A stretch of 64,000 nucleotides of DNA from Cryptomeria japonica (lineage: Eukaryota; Streptophyta; Pinopsida; Cupressales; Cupressaceae): NCBI RefSeq assembly GCF_030272615.1, contig NC_081405.1, positions 611,007,065 through 611,071,064 of the forward strand, given 5' to 3'. Every line of letters begins with the position of its first letter. The first letter of the stretch is position 1. A program made the translations under genes and the position numbers. The notes under the pieces are model-generated. The model had not been told where the DNA came from. It searched no databases and saw only the letters and a program-made list of their open reading frames with translations. This document shows, piece by piece, positions 11,284 to 22,119 of the stretch.

Positions 11284-11782
11284 ATACATCATTTCAATTG
11301 ACCTGTCTTGTTTCTCCTTTGTCATATTATAAGGGAGATTTTATACTGTCAGTGCTAATGCTTCTTGGTTTTGTTTCAAGTTTGATCAGGTCACTATTGG
11401 CACCTATATTTTTGACCGGCAACTTCTTCTTGCATGGTTGAGTAGTGTCGTTGGGGTCACTCATGTAGATTCATGTGCCACGTGCATCTTTGAATGTTAG
11501 ATGTTTTGCCTTTGTTTACCATCTGGTTATTGTTCGAGTAGTGTCATTGAGCGTACTCATGCAGATTCTTGATCTTGGTCATCATCTTGGCTTTTGAGGA
11601 GGTTCTACATTCAGCATGATGGCAGTCATCATTCGAGAGTTGTCCACACTTTTCTTGTATCTCAAAGGATGTTCTTTTGCACTTCATATAGTTGCATCTC
11701 TGTAATTTTGAGGGAGGGTTTTGTTCCCACTGGGTTTTACCTCTTTCCTCTTTTCTTTCTTCTTTTATATCTCCTTAGTTAG
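11284..11782 (+). other. non-coding 3' interior of the TR-GAG element
   Basis: No pol motif is visible. A 36-base segment starting gagtagtgtc is present twice (11440-11475 and 11536-11571), 96 bases apart, with several differences. Confidence 0.6.
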
Positions 11783-11795
11783 ACTTAAGGGGGGG
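11783..11795 (+). other. polypurine tract
   Basis: acttaagggggg and one further g, immediately before the 3' LTR. This is the expected plus-strand priming site. Confidence 0.8.
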
Positions 11796-12139
11796 TGTTA
11801 GCATCAGTTTTGCATGATCCTCTCTCTCTCCGTGAATGATGGATCACCTTTAGTCTGCTCTTTGTCCTCTCCAAGATAATGGATCTGTCTTCCATGCAAA
11901 CTGCAGATCATAAGCTAACTAATTCAATTAGTTGTTATCTCTGCCTCTTTCACCCCTGATTTCATATTTCATGTGGTGGATATTATTTGTATAAATCTGC
12001 ATTTAATAGATTGTAAATTACATAATGAATTAATAAAATTTCATTCTCAACTTTTCTGTTTTTCTTTTTCTTTTCTCTACAAATTTTGTTTCTTGCTTTC
12101 TAGCTAGATCTGTAGTTTTGTTATGCAAGAAATTCTACA
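11796..12139 (+). repeat. 3' LTR of the TR-GAG element
   Basis: 344 bases, TG...CA, followed by the target duplication ataat. Confidence 0.9.
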
Positions 12140-12144
12140 ATAAT
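12140..12144. repeat. target-site duplication, right copy
   Basis: ataat, matching 9923-9927. Confidence 0.85.
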
Positions 12145-12239
12145 GTCTGTAAAATGAATCATATGGAAAGCGAGATGAAATTCAGAAAGCTCTGGTGGAC
12201 GATGTATGAAAAATATAGATGTCTAGCGCATCGATAAGT

Positions 12240-13225
12240 CGCATTAACTATTTTAGTGAACTCACTCAAAGCTCTGGTGGACGATATGTGAAAAATATGT
12301 ACATAATAAATTTGTTAAAGAAGTTTTCAAAACGTTGGAACAGATGCATTTAGCAGTTATAGAACCAGATTCAACAACTTATTGCCATTATTATCTCTGC
12401 CTGCACCAAAATAGAAGTTACAGAACAAGTACACTGGTAGACATGTAAGAAAAAAGTGGAATCGTTAACAAGGCAGAACACGTCAAAGTATATCTCATGG
12501 AAAGCAAACGCAGAGAATTAAAAATTTTAAGTTGTTGAAGGTTTAAAAAACCTTTGAGAAATGCATTTCGCAGGCACGAAAATCAACTCCAGAGCCTTCA
12601 TGAGCATCACCACTGCCTGCACCAAATTGGGATCTCTAAAACATGACATTTCAAATAATTACTGTGTCATGGAGTGGAATAATTGTAGAATATGTAAAAA
12701 ATGAATTGGTTAAAGAGGCCTTATAAAATTTTAAACAAATCCATTTGCTGGTGTATAACACCAAATTCCTCAACCTTGCCAACGTCTTGATACTTGTGCC
12801 CAAAATGTGAGCACTGGTACAAGCTATGGACGTCCATCAAAGTATAAACAAATAGAGGTTTTTATCAGATATTCTAGCTGAAAATGCTCCGTTAAACATA
12901 TATGCAAAATTTGGAAGCGTGCACATGGTGCTTAAGCTGTTTGAGAAAAATGCCTCAACAAATGTGGCTTCATGGAACACCATGATTGCAGGTAATGCAC
13001 AAAAATGAACATGTGGAAAATACCTTGGCAACTTTTTAAGCAAATACAAATGATAGAGAATATAATGAAATGCGGAATTATAGACAAGCCACATGAAAAT
13101 TTTGATAGAGGACCTCAAAGAGATATCTTCTTAGGAGACGAGAAAGGCAGAGAAGGGACCAACCTGGTCGCACAATACTCCAAAAATGGGTTTATTGAAG
13201 AGTCTTTTTAAAATTTCTTGCAAAT
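12240..13225 (+). pseudogene. decayed PPR (pentatricopeptide repeat) gene fragment
   Basis: Several frames give plant PPR signatures in the right order: EVFKTLEQMHLAVIEPDSTT (about 12318), LANVLILVPKM then ALVQAMDVHQ (about 12770), NIYAKFGSVHMVLKLFEKN and NVASWNTMIAGNAQ (about 12890-13003), then KCGIIDKPHENFD and LVAQYSKNGFIEESF (about 13075-13210). These match the consensus NALINMYAKCGxxxxARxLFDxM...VSWNAMIAGYAQNG of PLS-type PPR proteins, which bind organellar RNA. Stops and frameshifts between units show a pseudogene. It lies just downstream of the TR-GAG insertion. Neither a start nor a C-terminal E/DYW domain is visible. Confidence 0.8.
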
Positions 13226-13428
13226 GTATTGATTAGTATTGAAGGTGCATGGCTTAGTCAGGAATTTGTAAACTACTTTAAGAACAATTTTAAAAATTGC
13301 TTTAGTGCATGTGGAGATCGAGTAAGGCATTGGATCAAATTCAATAGACAACAATTAATGTCTATGCTACTGGTTTATTTGTTCCTGTGAGATGTAATGA
13401 TTGATCAATAACAGTTCACGATTCATCC

Positions 13429-13908
13429 ATGGAGCCATATTTGGTTGCACATCATCGACTTTTGGCACAAGTAGTTTCCTTGGATTCTTTCGAGGCAAAG
13501 TTGGCAATATATTCTAGATTGGAAAACATAGCTGAAGCTCATAGGAATGACGATTTTTCAATGGCCAAGAATGCCAATTTTCACAGAGCCTTAGCTAGGG
13601 AGTTAAGCAAGTTTAATAGAAGTATACAAATTGATTCTTCTGATGGTAAGTTTAATTCACAGAAAAATTTATAAATGTTTATTGATTCTAGGAATACACA
13701 CTATGCTAATTAGTCTTCTTTGGATGGGCTAAGCAAGCAGAAAAAAGGTTATGAGAGAGGCAGATTTCCTAGTAAACTAAATTCTAATATCACTGCAAGA
13801 TCTAGAGTCGAGGTCACTTATGGACATGTCAAAATATTTGATTTGGAGACTTGCAAGTTCCTGCACGAAGGAGTTATGCTTATGTCTTTTGGGGTGCATC
13901 ACCTTTGA
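13429..13908 (+). pseudogene. unrecognised decayed ORF
   Basis: ATG 13429 opens 81 codons (MEPYLVAHHRLLAQVV...) to a stop at 13674. After a short interval with two stops the same frame resumes at 13720 and runs to 13908 (including RVEVTYGHVKIFDLETCKF). The shared frame and mixed composition suggest one broken coding sequence of about 160 codons. I do not recognise the family. It follows the PPR fossil, but nothing PPR-like is visible in it. Confidence 0.35.
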
Positions 13909-14081
13909 ATTTGAATATTGATGAGCTTGACTATGAGGCTTGATATAGATTCTTTGTCATACTTGTTAATTCATCCTTCATACTTATAAGACTATTCAAA
14001 ATCCCGAATTTCAGAACATAAGGGTTTCACAATGTCAATCTGATCGTGAACTCTAGTTTGTAATAGATGCATGATTATAGG

Positions 14082-15640
14082 TTATTGATTACATAAGTGA
14101 CTTTTCTCCAATTTAAGAGTCTTTTCTCTCTTAGGAATTAAGGTAATGAAGGTGTTATTGATCTCTTTCGAAAATATTCTTGAGTTCCTTGCTACTTCTA
14201 AGGTCTCAATTAATTCAATCCCTAAGGTAGGCCAACATTTTTGAAAAAAACAAGTTTGAAATTTATTTGGCCCTGTAGATTTGTTTGGATGAAGTTGATT
14301 GAGAGCATTTTCTATTTCTTGTTTAGAGAATTTATTATTGAGTATTAAATTATCATCTGCAAAAATGATGCTTGGAATATTCATCAATAGTTCATTCTGA
14401 GAACCAAGATTTGACCCATCCCAATTGTTTAAGATATTTGAAAACAAGGATACTGATTTTTCTGAGATAACATCAAGATCTTCAACCATATTTCCTTTTT
14501 CATCAATCCTCTGGATTTTATTAATTTCTCTTCTCTGTTTAGTACTATTATGAAAAAAAATTGAGTTTCTATCACCCTCAGAAAGCTAGACATCCCTAGA
14601 TTTTTGCCTCGAAAAGGTTTCCTCCTTTGCTAGAATTTCCTCATAGTCTTGAAGAAGTTCCTTGTCCTTAATGAACCTGTTTTGATCCAACCCATGATCT
14701 GTAACCTCTTTATTTAATAGCTCCATTTCTTTTTCCACTCTTTTCTCGACTTGAAAAGTGTTTTAAAATTTCTTTGTATTCCATATAAGAAGGTTTTGTT
14801 TGATCTTTTTCAATTTAGAAATAAAACAAAATAGTTTGGATCCTTCAAACCTTGCTTCTTTCCGTAATTTTTCAACCAGTTGAAAAAAGAATTGATCCCT
14901 CATCCACATTTTTTCAACAATTTAAGGGTTTCTTATCACTACAAAGTTCTAATTGTATCGGGTAATGGTTTGACCTAGATATTGGCGGAATTAAATATTT
15001 TAATTTAAAAGGGAATAAGGAAAGACCCCCTCTAAAGAAAAATCTATCCAACTTATCAACTATGCAGCTAAAACCCAATCTTTTGTTATTCCAAGTAAAA
15101 ACACCATTTTTCATAACTATATCCATTAGATTGTTTCTAACTACCCATTCTAAGAAATCAAATTGAGACCATGTTTCCTTCTGAATACCTCCATATTTCT
15201 CTGAGAAATGGAGGAAAGAATTGAAATCTCCTCCTAACACCACATTGCTTTGAGGAATAGTTTGAATAATCCTTTCCAAATCCCTCCATAAGGCTAACTT
15301 CAAAATATTTTGCAAAATAGATATTAAAAAATTGAATTTTTTATCTCTTCGTGAAGACTAGAAAGAAAGTCTATTATCCAATGACTAATTGATGAAAAAT
15401 GAGAATATGATACTTTCCTTGGGTTCCACAATAGGGCTAGACCAACTGTCAAACCCTCAGCTTCAATAGATTCTACTTCCCAATAACCTAATTTATTTGT
15501 GAAAGTTGTTATTTTCTCTTTGTTCAATTTGGTTTCCTGAAGAAAAACCACCTTTGGTTTAGAAGCTTAATACAATGCCTAACCAGTCATTGTCTTATTA
15601 GGGCATTCAAACCCCTTACATTCCATGATATTATCTTCAT
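14082..15640 (-). pseudogene. LINE ORF2, endonuclease domain and start of reverse transcriptase, broken
   Basis: Translation from ATG 15638-15640 begins MKIISWNVRGLNALIRQ, the APE-type endonuclease start. VFLQETKLNKEKI (about 15545), VVLGGDFNSFLHF (about 15245) and SRSNHYPIQLEL (about 14970, family SDHxPI) follow, so the endonuclease is complete in order. The reverse transcriptase starts with KFSKQEIENALNQLHPNKS and TGPN (family NKSPGPDG) and FITLIPK (14082-14489), then ends before the catalytic motifs. Stops and frameshifts at 15552-15600, 15316-15323 and 14490-14913 inactivate it. Confidence 0.85.
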
Positions 15641-18555
15641 GAACCCTTTACAAGGGAATTGCCCTCCCCGTGCTCTGAAGGGAAGTTAGTTTTAATTGAT
15701 TCATGTCTTCACCATCAAGAAACCTTAATTTTGTTGAATATTTTCTACTTCTCCTACTACCTCGAGATTGACCACAATCTAGTTTAAGTTTACTAGAAGG
15801 ATTCTCGAGAAGACCAAGAGAATCCTTGTGTCTATGATCTATTGAGGTTTTTGTGGATAGAGGATTAGGTTCAAGTAATCCACTCTCAACCACTTCAGAG
15901 TCCTCCAAATTTAATATTTTCTTAATTAATTATTGTTTCTCAATCCAAGAATCTTCAATCTCCCCATTCTATGGTTTTAAGATACCTAGGAAATCACACA
16001 CAAAAGCCAATTCCCCTATTAAGGAAGGTGGAGATACACAATCCTCTAATACTGAAATTTGATGGGAAGAAAGATCCCAAAAAGAGATTCGATTTTCAAA
16101 ATCTATTAAGTTTTCCCCTTTAAGCTAAGATGGAGATTCAACTAAAGATGAAATCAATTTTTCATTATCCCTATAAATCAATGAAGACAAAACATGCAGT
16201 TTCTTTTCTGGCATTGATTGAGAACCTTTAATATTTAGTTTCCACATTAGTCTTATAGGTCTTCTTCTATCCACATTTAGACTCTAAACTGTTGAATATC
16301 CTAATTTATTTTCCCCTTTGAGCTTTTCTTTTATTTTTTTAGAGCTTTCCATGGATCTTTCTCTTTTAGATTTGATGGGAGCATTCTCTTAGATTCTTTT
16401 AAAATGCCAATGGTTATTGAATGCCTCCTCTCCTATTACCTTTTGGCTTAACTAATGAAAGGAGTCTCTTCTAGGCTTCAACATATCCAAACCTAATTGT
16501 TGAAAAATCTTATTTTGATCACAAGCGTAACACTCCATAGACATTGACCTAAAAATCTAAAACGTCCATCAATATTTGAAGATAGTTTTCATTTCCTTGT
16601 TTAATCTAAACTCCTCGTAGATTGGGATCAAAATCCTTACTACCTATCCCCACCAATCCTTTGAGGTTGAAAAGGAAAAGGGAATAAGAAAATCAATCTC
16701 ACAACTCTTTATTATAAGTAATGGGATTAAAGAACTCTGGTTTCTCCTTTTCTCTAGAAGGATAATCCTATAGGGCGTCATTAATGCTTCAAATAACTCC
16801 AACTAAGAAGGCAATTTCTGATCCTTACCTATAACATCTAGTCTAAACTCTCGATCTTCATTTATCACTTGATCTACAATTTTCTCTATAATCTTCTCTT
16901 GGAGTTCCACAAACCATCTATGAAAGTTACCTTCTATTTCCCTCAGAGAGCCCTTACTTAGTATCTTTTTGAGAACTAGGAATAGATCTGTTGATAATGG
17001 TCTTTCCTCTATTGAAGGACTTGGTGAGAAATAACATCTTTCCTCAATGCTTGTAGAGGGAGTTTCCAAGAAAAGATAACTTCCATAATCTAGGCAAGAG
17101 GAGGTTAAATGGTCTGATAAATGACAATTCTCATAGACCAAAAAGGGTTCTTCAAAAAACATCTTTTGAACCCAACTATCATTTTTGGAGGTAATCCTCA
17201 ATGAGGAGGCAAATTTCTTAGAACTATCCATGACCAAACAAATTCTTACCAGCAGGTTAGGCTTTTCAAAAAAGGTTAAATCTACCTTTAAGAAAATACC
17301 CATAAGATTGCTAAATGCCTCTATTATCTCCATTTCTCAATATTCTAATGGGAGACATTGAAGACATATCCAAAATGGGATAAATTTTATATTGACAAAA
17401 TTAGGATCGATATTGGGATGCCACATTTGCATATGAAAACCAGAGCTTTTATATAACCAAGATTTTATTTAAAAAAATAAATCTCTATTTTCCTTAGAGT
17501 CAAAAAGAGAAATGAAAAATCCATTACCATTATCAATCAAAAAAACCTCAAAGACACAAACCCAATTATTTGATACCTATTGAAATAAAAAAAATTCTAT
17601 TGATAACTGCCAAAACTTACATATTATAGCTCTTTGACAGAAATCCACTATCTGAGGAGAGAGAGAAGAGTTAGAGAAGGTGATATTCAACCCTTTTTCA
17701 CATCCTCTATCCTGCATCCTAAATTCCACACTCATATCATGGTCTTCACTTTCTGTCTAAAAACATGTGTGAGAACTCATTGCCTCTCCTATGTGAGAGC
17801 TCATCTATTCTCCTTCTTGACCAACCTTATCTTTTCCTTTCTCTAGAGATGAAAAAGATTTATTGTTTCCAACATTAATATAATTCTTTGAAATATCTTG
17901 ATGTTTATGTATCCATCTCTTCTTTCCTTCATTATTCTTGAGATGATTGCCATACCGGATTCCCTTACAAAACTTGCTCCTTTCCAAGGTTTTTCTACTA
18001 CCTCTATTATGGTTTCCACTCAACACGTTCTTCTCGATCAAAGGAATATTATTTGGAAAATTAGGGGAGAAGGATGTGGGTAGGGAATTCCCAACCTCCA
18101 AAACTAGAGGGAAATAGAATGGGAGTTTTCCAAATTTAGGATAAACCATTTTCCAGTTATCTCTAGAAAAATGAAAATCTCATTCCTAGACTTGAATGTC
18201 TTCCAGTGCTCATCTGTCCATGTCATCTTTGGCAAAGGAGGTTTAACCAGTTTCCTAAAGTGCCATAAAGGGAAAATTAGAATGTTATTTGGAAAGGAGT
18301 AATGACCCTTACCTCTCGAGGGGAATTTTAGATTTCTTCTTTCTGGGCCAATAGATAGTTTTTGCTTCCCTAAATTCTTCTATTATTCAAATTCTAAGGG
18401 TGAAAAACTCTTGTCTGAGGATGGTGAAAAAATCCATTATCCCTCCTTCCATGAAAACCCTAAAATTTTCTTCCCATTGTTCTCCATCCATCTGCATTCA
18501 GCTCCAAGCTCCATATTCGCCTGCAAGCCATTGATGTTAGTAATTTCTTATTGGA
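14085..18555 (-). mobile_element. LINE piece B: ORF1 plus N-terminal half of ORF2 (minus strand), 3' half missing
   Basis: On the minus strand this holds a leader, ORF1 (18437 to 15648), a 7-base gap and ORF2 (from 15640). ORF2 stops abruptly at 14082-14090 inside the reverse transcriptase, where the family reads about PISLCN. LINEs usually lose their 5' end, so retention of the 5' half is unusual and implies deletion, recombination or a later insertion at the break. The element directly follows LINE piece A at about 18558. Confidence 0.8.
15648..18437 (-). pseudogene. LINE ORF1 (DUF4283 and zinc-knuckle type), broken
   Basis: ORF1 can start at ATG 18435-18437 and ends at TAA 15648-15650. 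Its core matches plant LINE ORF1: KMTWTDEHWKTFKSRNE and FIFLEITGKW (about 18150-18215), then a DUF4283-like run with DNGNGFFISLFDSKENRDLF and MWHPNIDPNF (about 17390-17545), then a region with FLKVDLTFFEKPNLLVRIC (17220-17300) and CHLSDHLTSSC (about 17085), a degenerate zinc knuckle. Frames change several times and many stops are present. The C-terminal end (15648-15908) is basic and includes SRGSRRSRKYS. The intact protein would be the RNA-binding chaperone of the LINE particle. Confidence 0.75.
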
Positions 18556-18557
18556 AA

Positions 18558-20097
18558 TTCTCTTTTTTCTTTCTTTTTCCTATAAAAAAAAGAAAAGAAA
18601 AAAAATTATATAAGGTTGGAAGCATTTTGGATGTTTCATAAAATTGATATTTTCTCTTCCTATTTTATATCGCAAAACCTCATTGTTGTTCATGAAATCC
18701 TCTCTAAAGATCCTATTGTTTCTCTCCTTCTAATTTCATCTTGAAAGGAAATGGGGAACTCGGTTCCAAATTTATTTCATCATAGGTTGTTTGTAAGGGA
18801 AATTATCCCTCTAAAATTTAAAAAGCTTCTTGTTGTCTAGGGAAAAACCTATTTTGGCTCAAGTAAAGACAAGACTTCATCCTAGACCTCTCTAGTGAAA
18901 TTATAGTGTAAAAATAAATGGTCCACTAACTCCTCTTCTTTACAATAAATAATTTACCTATTGACCAAATGAAAACTCCTCTTAACAAGATTTCCAGTAG
19001 TAAGAATCTTGTGATAAATCATCCACCAGAATTATGTAATTTTTAGGGGTGAATTTTTTCTTTGAGATCAAGTTCTATCTCAAACCAAGTGTTCTAGTGT
19101 TTTTATAAACCATGTATTAAGGAGAAGAGACATAAATTTTTCCTAAAGGATTTTGGGTCTAGATAGATTCATTGATCTTATTGATATTGAAGAAACAATT
19201 ATCTCCTAGATATTGCATAAATTGACCTCTGATCTCCCCACTTATGAAAAATGAAGCAGAAAAGGATTTCATTTAGGTTGTCTCCCACTCCAATATATAT
19301 ATTCAAATTGTGTAATACGAAAGTGTCTTTATAGAGGGCTTTCAAAAGCCATAAACATGGATATGGACTCAAGAGATACATTGCCAATCCAGACATTTTC
19401 CTAGAAATTAATCCTTATTGCGTTTCCCACTTTCCATCTGAATCCTTCATAAGGACTCTTTTAGTATTTAAGATTTTTTTCTAGATCATTGAGACATTTC
19501 AAAGTGAAGGGAGAATAAGTTATTGTCCCTACGATATTTGGCTTCTGCAATCCTTATCAAATCAGTTTCCCTAACCATAAGATTTCATCTAATCTTATCA
19601 AATAGGGCCTTGTTGGAGGATTGTAATTTTCTTATCACTATTCCAACAAGAGATTTGGGTTTACAAATAGTGTCCCATTTAACAATCACCATCCTATTTT
19701 TTTCTTCCACCCATATCTATGAGAATTTTTTTTGAATCTATTCAATATTCTTGGTTATGAGCACAAGAATCTTAAATAAGGATAGGTAAAAATTAGGAAT
19801 ATTTTGAAGAGAAGCTTTCAAGAGTTGGTATTTCCCTGCTTGACTAAAGAGTTTACCCTTCCAACCCATCAATTTTTTTTGTATTCTTTCCACAATGCCG
19901 AACGAGTAGTTATGAGAAAGTTTCTTAGTTGTCATGGATGACCCAAGATATGTTGAAGGTAGGGATTCGTTTTGATAACCAAGTATAATAATTATTTTAT
20001 TCTTCAACCTTTCCTTAGTATTGAGAAAATATAGGACATTTTTATTATAATTGAAATGTTGTCCATAGATTTGGGCACACCTCTCTTGAATGTAACT
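18558..20097 (-). mobile_element. LINE piece A: 3' half with RT C-terminus and zinc-binding domain (minus strand)
   Basis: Minus-strand reading starts near 20097 with NYNKNVLYFLNTKERLKN and continues SLPSTYLG and IQKKLMGWKGKLFSQAGKY (19738-20007), which is the part following the YxDD motif in plant LINE reverse transcriptases. At 18890-19010 it reads KRSFHLVNRKIIYCKEEE and LVDHLFLHY, the zf-RVT domain. The element ends in an A-rich tail (about 18558-18580 on the complement). It is exactly the half that piece B lacks, but it lies upstream of B in transcription sense. Confidence 0.8.
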
Positions 20098-20870
20098 TCA
20101 ACAATTATTTTTTAATTTTGGGGGATAAAAATTTATTAAGTTATTAAAGTGGACCACTAATGAGTTATACTTATTGGAATCATGGATAATATAGTTTTTG
20201 AAAAGATGAAAGTGAGCCAATTGTAATCTACAAACATTATATAAATGAATGAACTATAAAATAACACTATCCAAACCCTATCATTCTAGTCTAAGATGTA
20301 TTATCATTTAAAGAAAAAATGGTGAAATTGTAAAAAATGAAGCAATATATTGACTAAATAATTCATCATAACAAACATATCTTTCTTCTAGAAAGCTATG
20401 AAAATCATTTATTTCTTCCAATAGGCTATCATATATTACTCATGCTTTGAATAGATTTTAAGAACAAAAAGAAAAAAATCTTATATAAAAATAAAGCTTT
20501 ATATCAAGAAACTTGTAGCAATGAAATTTCCCTATATATAAATGAAAAAACCTACCAAATATGTCTTCCAAGAATAAAAATTGCTTCAATAGACAACGCA
20601 ACACCTTCATCTTTACCTTTTGAATGTGATTGATGGAAATAATTAAAATTAAGGCATGCTTCTCAAATCTAGGTTATGGCACCCTATTTTGTTTCATTTT
20701 CCTTGTGGGAAATACATGTAAAGTTGAAGCCTCAAAGCTATTTTGAAAGAAAATGTTCTTTAAAAAAACGTTTGTTTGTTGAGCAGAATATTACCAAATC
20801 ATGAGCAAGACCAATATTTACAAGTACTATTTGATTATTTTGATAACATATTTACAATTACAGTGACAAA
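20098..20870. other. A/T-rich spacer, no gene seen
   Basis: Only A/T-rich DNA without coding signals. It separates LINE piece A from the 3' side of the B3 gene. Confidence 0.6.
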
Positions 20871-21022
20871 GTGTTCTATAATTTTATTATAAAAATAGTA
20901 AATTCAGTCACAAATCCGTATATGTTTTCCAGAAGGTACTTACAGTGTTTTAGGGCACTACGAACTTCCCTATGCTGCCTTCACATTCGACCTTAAACTT
21001 TTGGATCGCTTCAACAGTATTA

Positions 21023-22068
21023 TTATACTCTTTTCTTGTCAGCTGTGCCCAATGGAAGAGCATTCGATGTGGATGAAGATAGTGAGCTTAGATTTACTCC
21101 AAACACCATAACCCGTGAAGGATAAGGTGATCCAGGCGAAGATAAAATTTTCCTTGGCAGATTTGGATGATCAAGCGGCCACGAGACACTCTTTTCAGAC
21201 TCTGAGTTTTTCATTGAAGAGAGACTAAAATAGTCATAAGCAGATGAACAATTGGGTGGGACAGGGATTAACCATGGGATGAAAGAATTAAACACTCTGG
21301 ATGTATTCTCAATTGATCGGGGCAAGTACAATACACGATTCAACTGGCTGTATGTAAGGAGAGGAGGATGAAAATCACCAAGACCTGATTGTTTGTTGGG
21401 AAGGAAATTGCAGGTCTTTTGGCAAAAACTAATGTACAGTTGCCGAGAACCACCAGTACTCCGGTGGAAGATCACGATATCCCCAGTGTTGATGTGCTTG
21501 TCCCTGATGAACCGTCTCCAGCCCTTAGTGAGCACGTAGCTCTTGCTGCTACTCCAGTATGAATATTTGAATCTCCATGTTTGCCTGTGGTACTGTCTTC
21601 AAAATTTAACATGATGCCATTTTCTGCCTGGGCATCTTCGAGAGGGAAACATCGCTGGGCATGGTGTTTAGGTATTACCAGCCGGTTCAGCTTCCCCACA
21701 TCGCTGGGCGTCAAGGCCTTGTCAAACAGGTGCTCCCTCGGGAATACTGCTATCTCTGACATCGACCGGTGTAGTGCGAGGATGAGCCCCTTTTCTCGCA
21801 GACCTCCTCCATAAACACTGCTTTCGTTGCTTGGGTCAGCAGAGATCTGGCTAAGTCCACTTACACTTCTTTTCAATCCACACGAAGGAATACTCTGCCT
21901 TCCATTCCCAGATAAAAGAGAAGAAATGGAGTCCTGAGTTTTGCAGTGGCTTCCGACCTCTTCCTCGATGCTACCCATTTCTTCTTTACCACCCTCCTGA
22001 TTATTTTGTTTGCTACTAGAAACTTTAAAGGGCTTTCTCTCAAGCGGCTGGCGTTTTAAGGATTCCAT
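21023..22068 (-). pseudogene. B3-domain transcription factor, RAV/NGATHA-like, one frameshift
   Basis: ATG 22066-22068 ([16 protein letters not shown]) starts a single-exon frame. Its leader is followed by a B3 domain beginning [20 protein letters not shown], continuing [18 protein letters not shown], then [15 protein letters not shown] in another frame, [22 protein letters not shown] and RQLYISF. One missing base near 21578-21582 explains the switch. The C-terminus carries VMVFGVNL (about 21080-21110), close to the RLFGV(NL) repression motif of RAV/NGA proteins. There is no AP2 domain, so NGATHA-like is more apt than RAV. The compensated length is about 347 residues. The protein would be a nuclear DNA-binding regulator of organ growth in known relatives. 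Apart from the one indel the frame is clean, so a sequencing error or very recent death is possible. Confidence 0.85.
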
Positions 22069-22119
22069 TCTCAGATCGCAGCAGTAATTTAATAGTTTAC
22101 AATGGTGCCTGTTGGGCAC

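Larger units (their letters stand above)
9928..12139 (+). mobile_element. small non-autonomous Copia-type LTR element with gag only (TR-GAG type)
   Basis: The element is 2,212 bp. Two direct LTRs start tgttagcatcag and end ctaca (9928-10326 and 11796-12139). They are flanked by a perfect 5-bp duplication, ataat (9923-9927 and 12140-12144). A tRNA-iMet-like primer site (tggtatcaaagc, 10327-10338) abuts the 5' LTR, and a polypurine tract (11783-11795) abuts the 3' LTR. The 1.47 kb interior encodes a Copia gag and no protease, integrase or reverse transcriptase, so pol must have been supplied in trans. This architecture fits the TR-GAG class described in plants. By eye the LTRs differ at about 18 of 330 aligned bases plus a microsatellite length change, so the insertion is moderately old. 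Confidence 0.92.
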
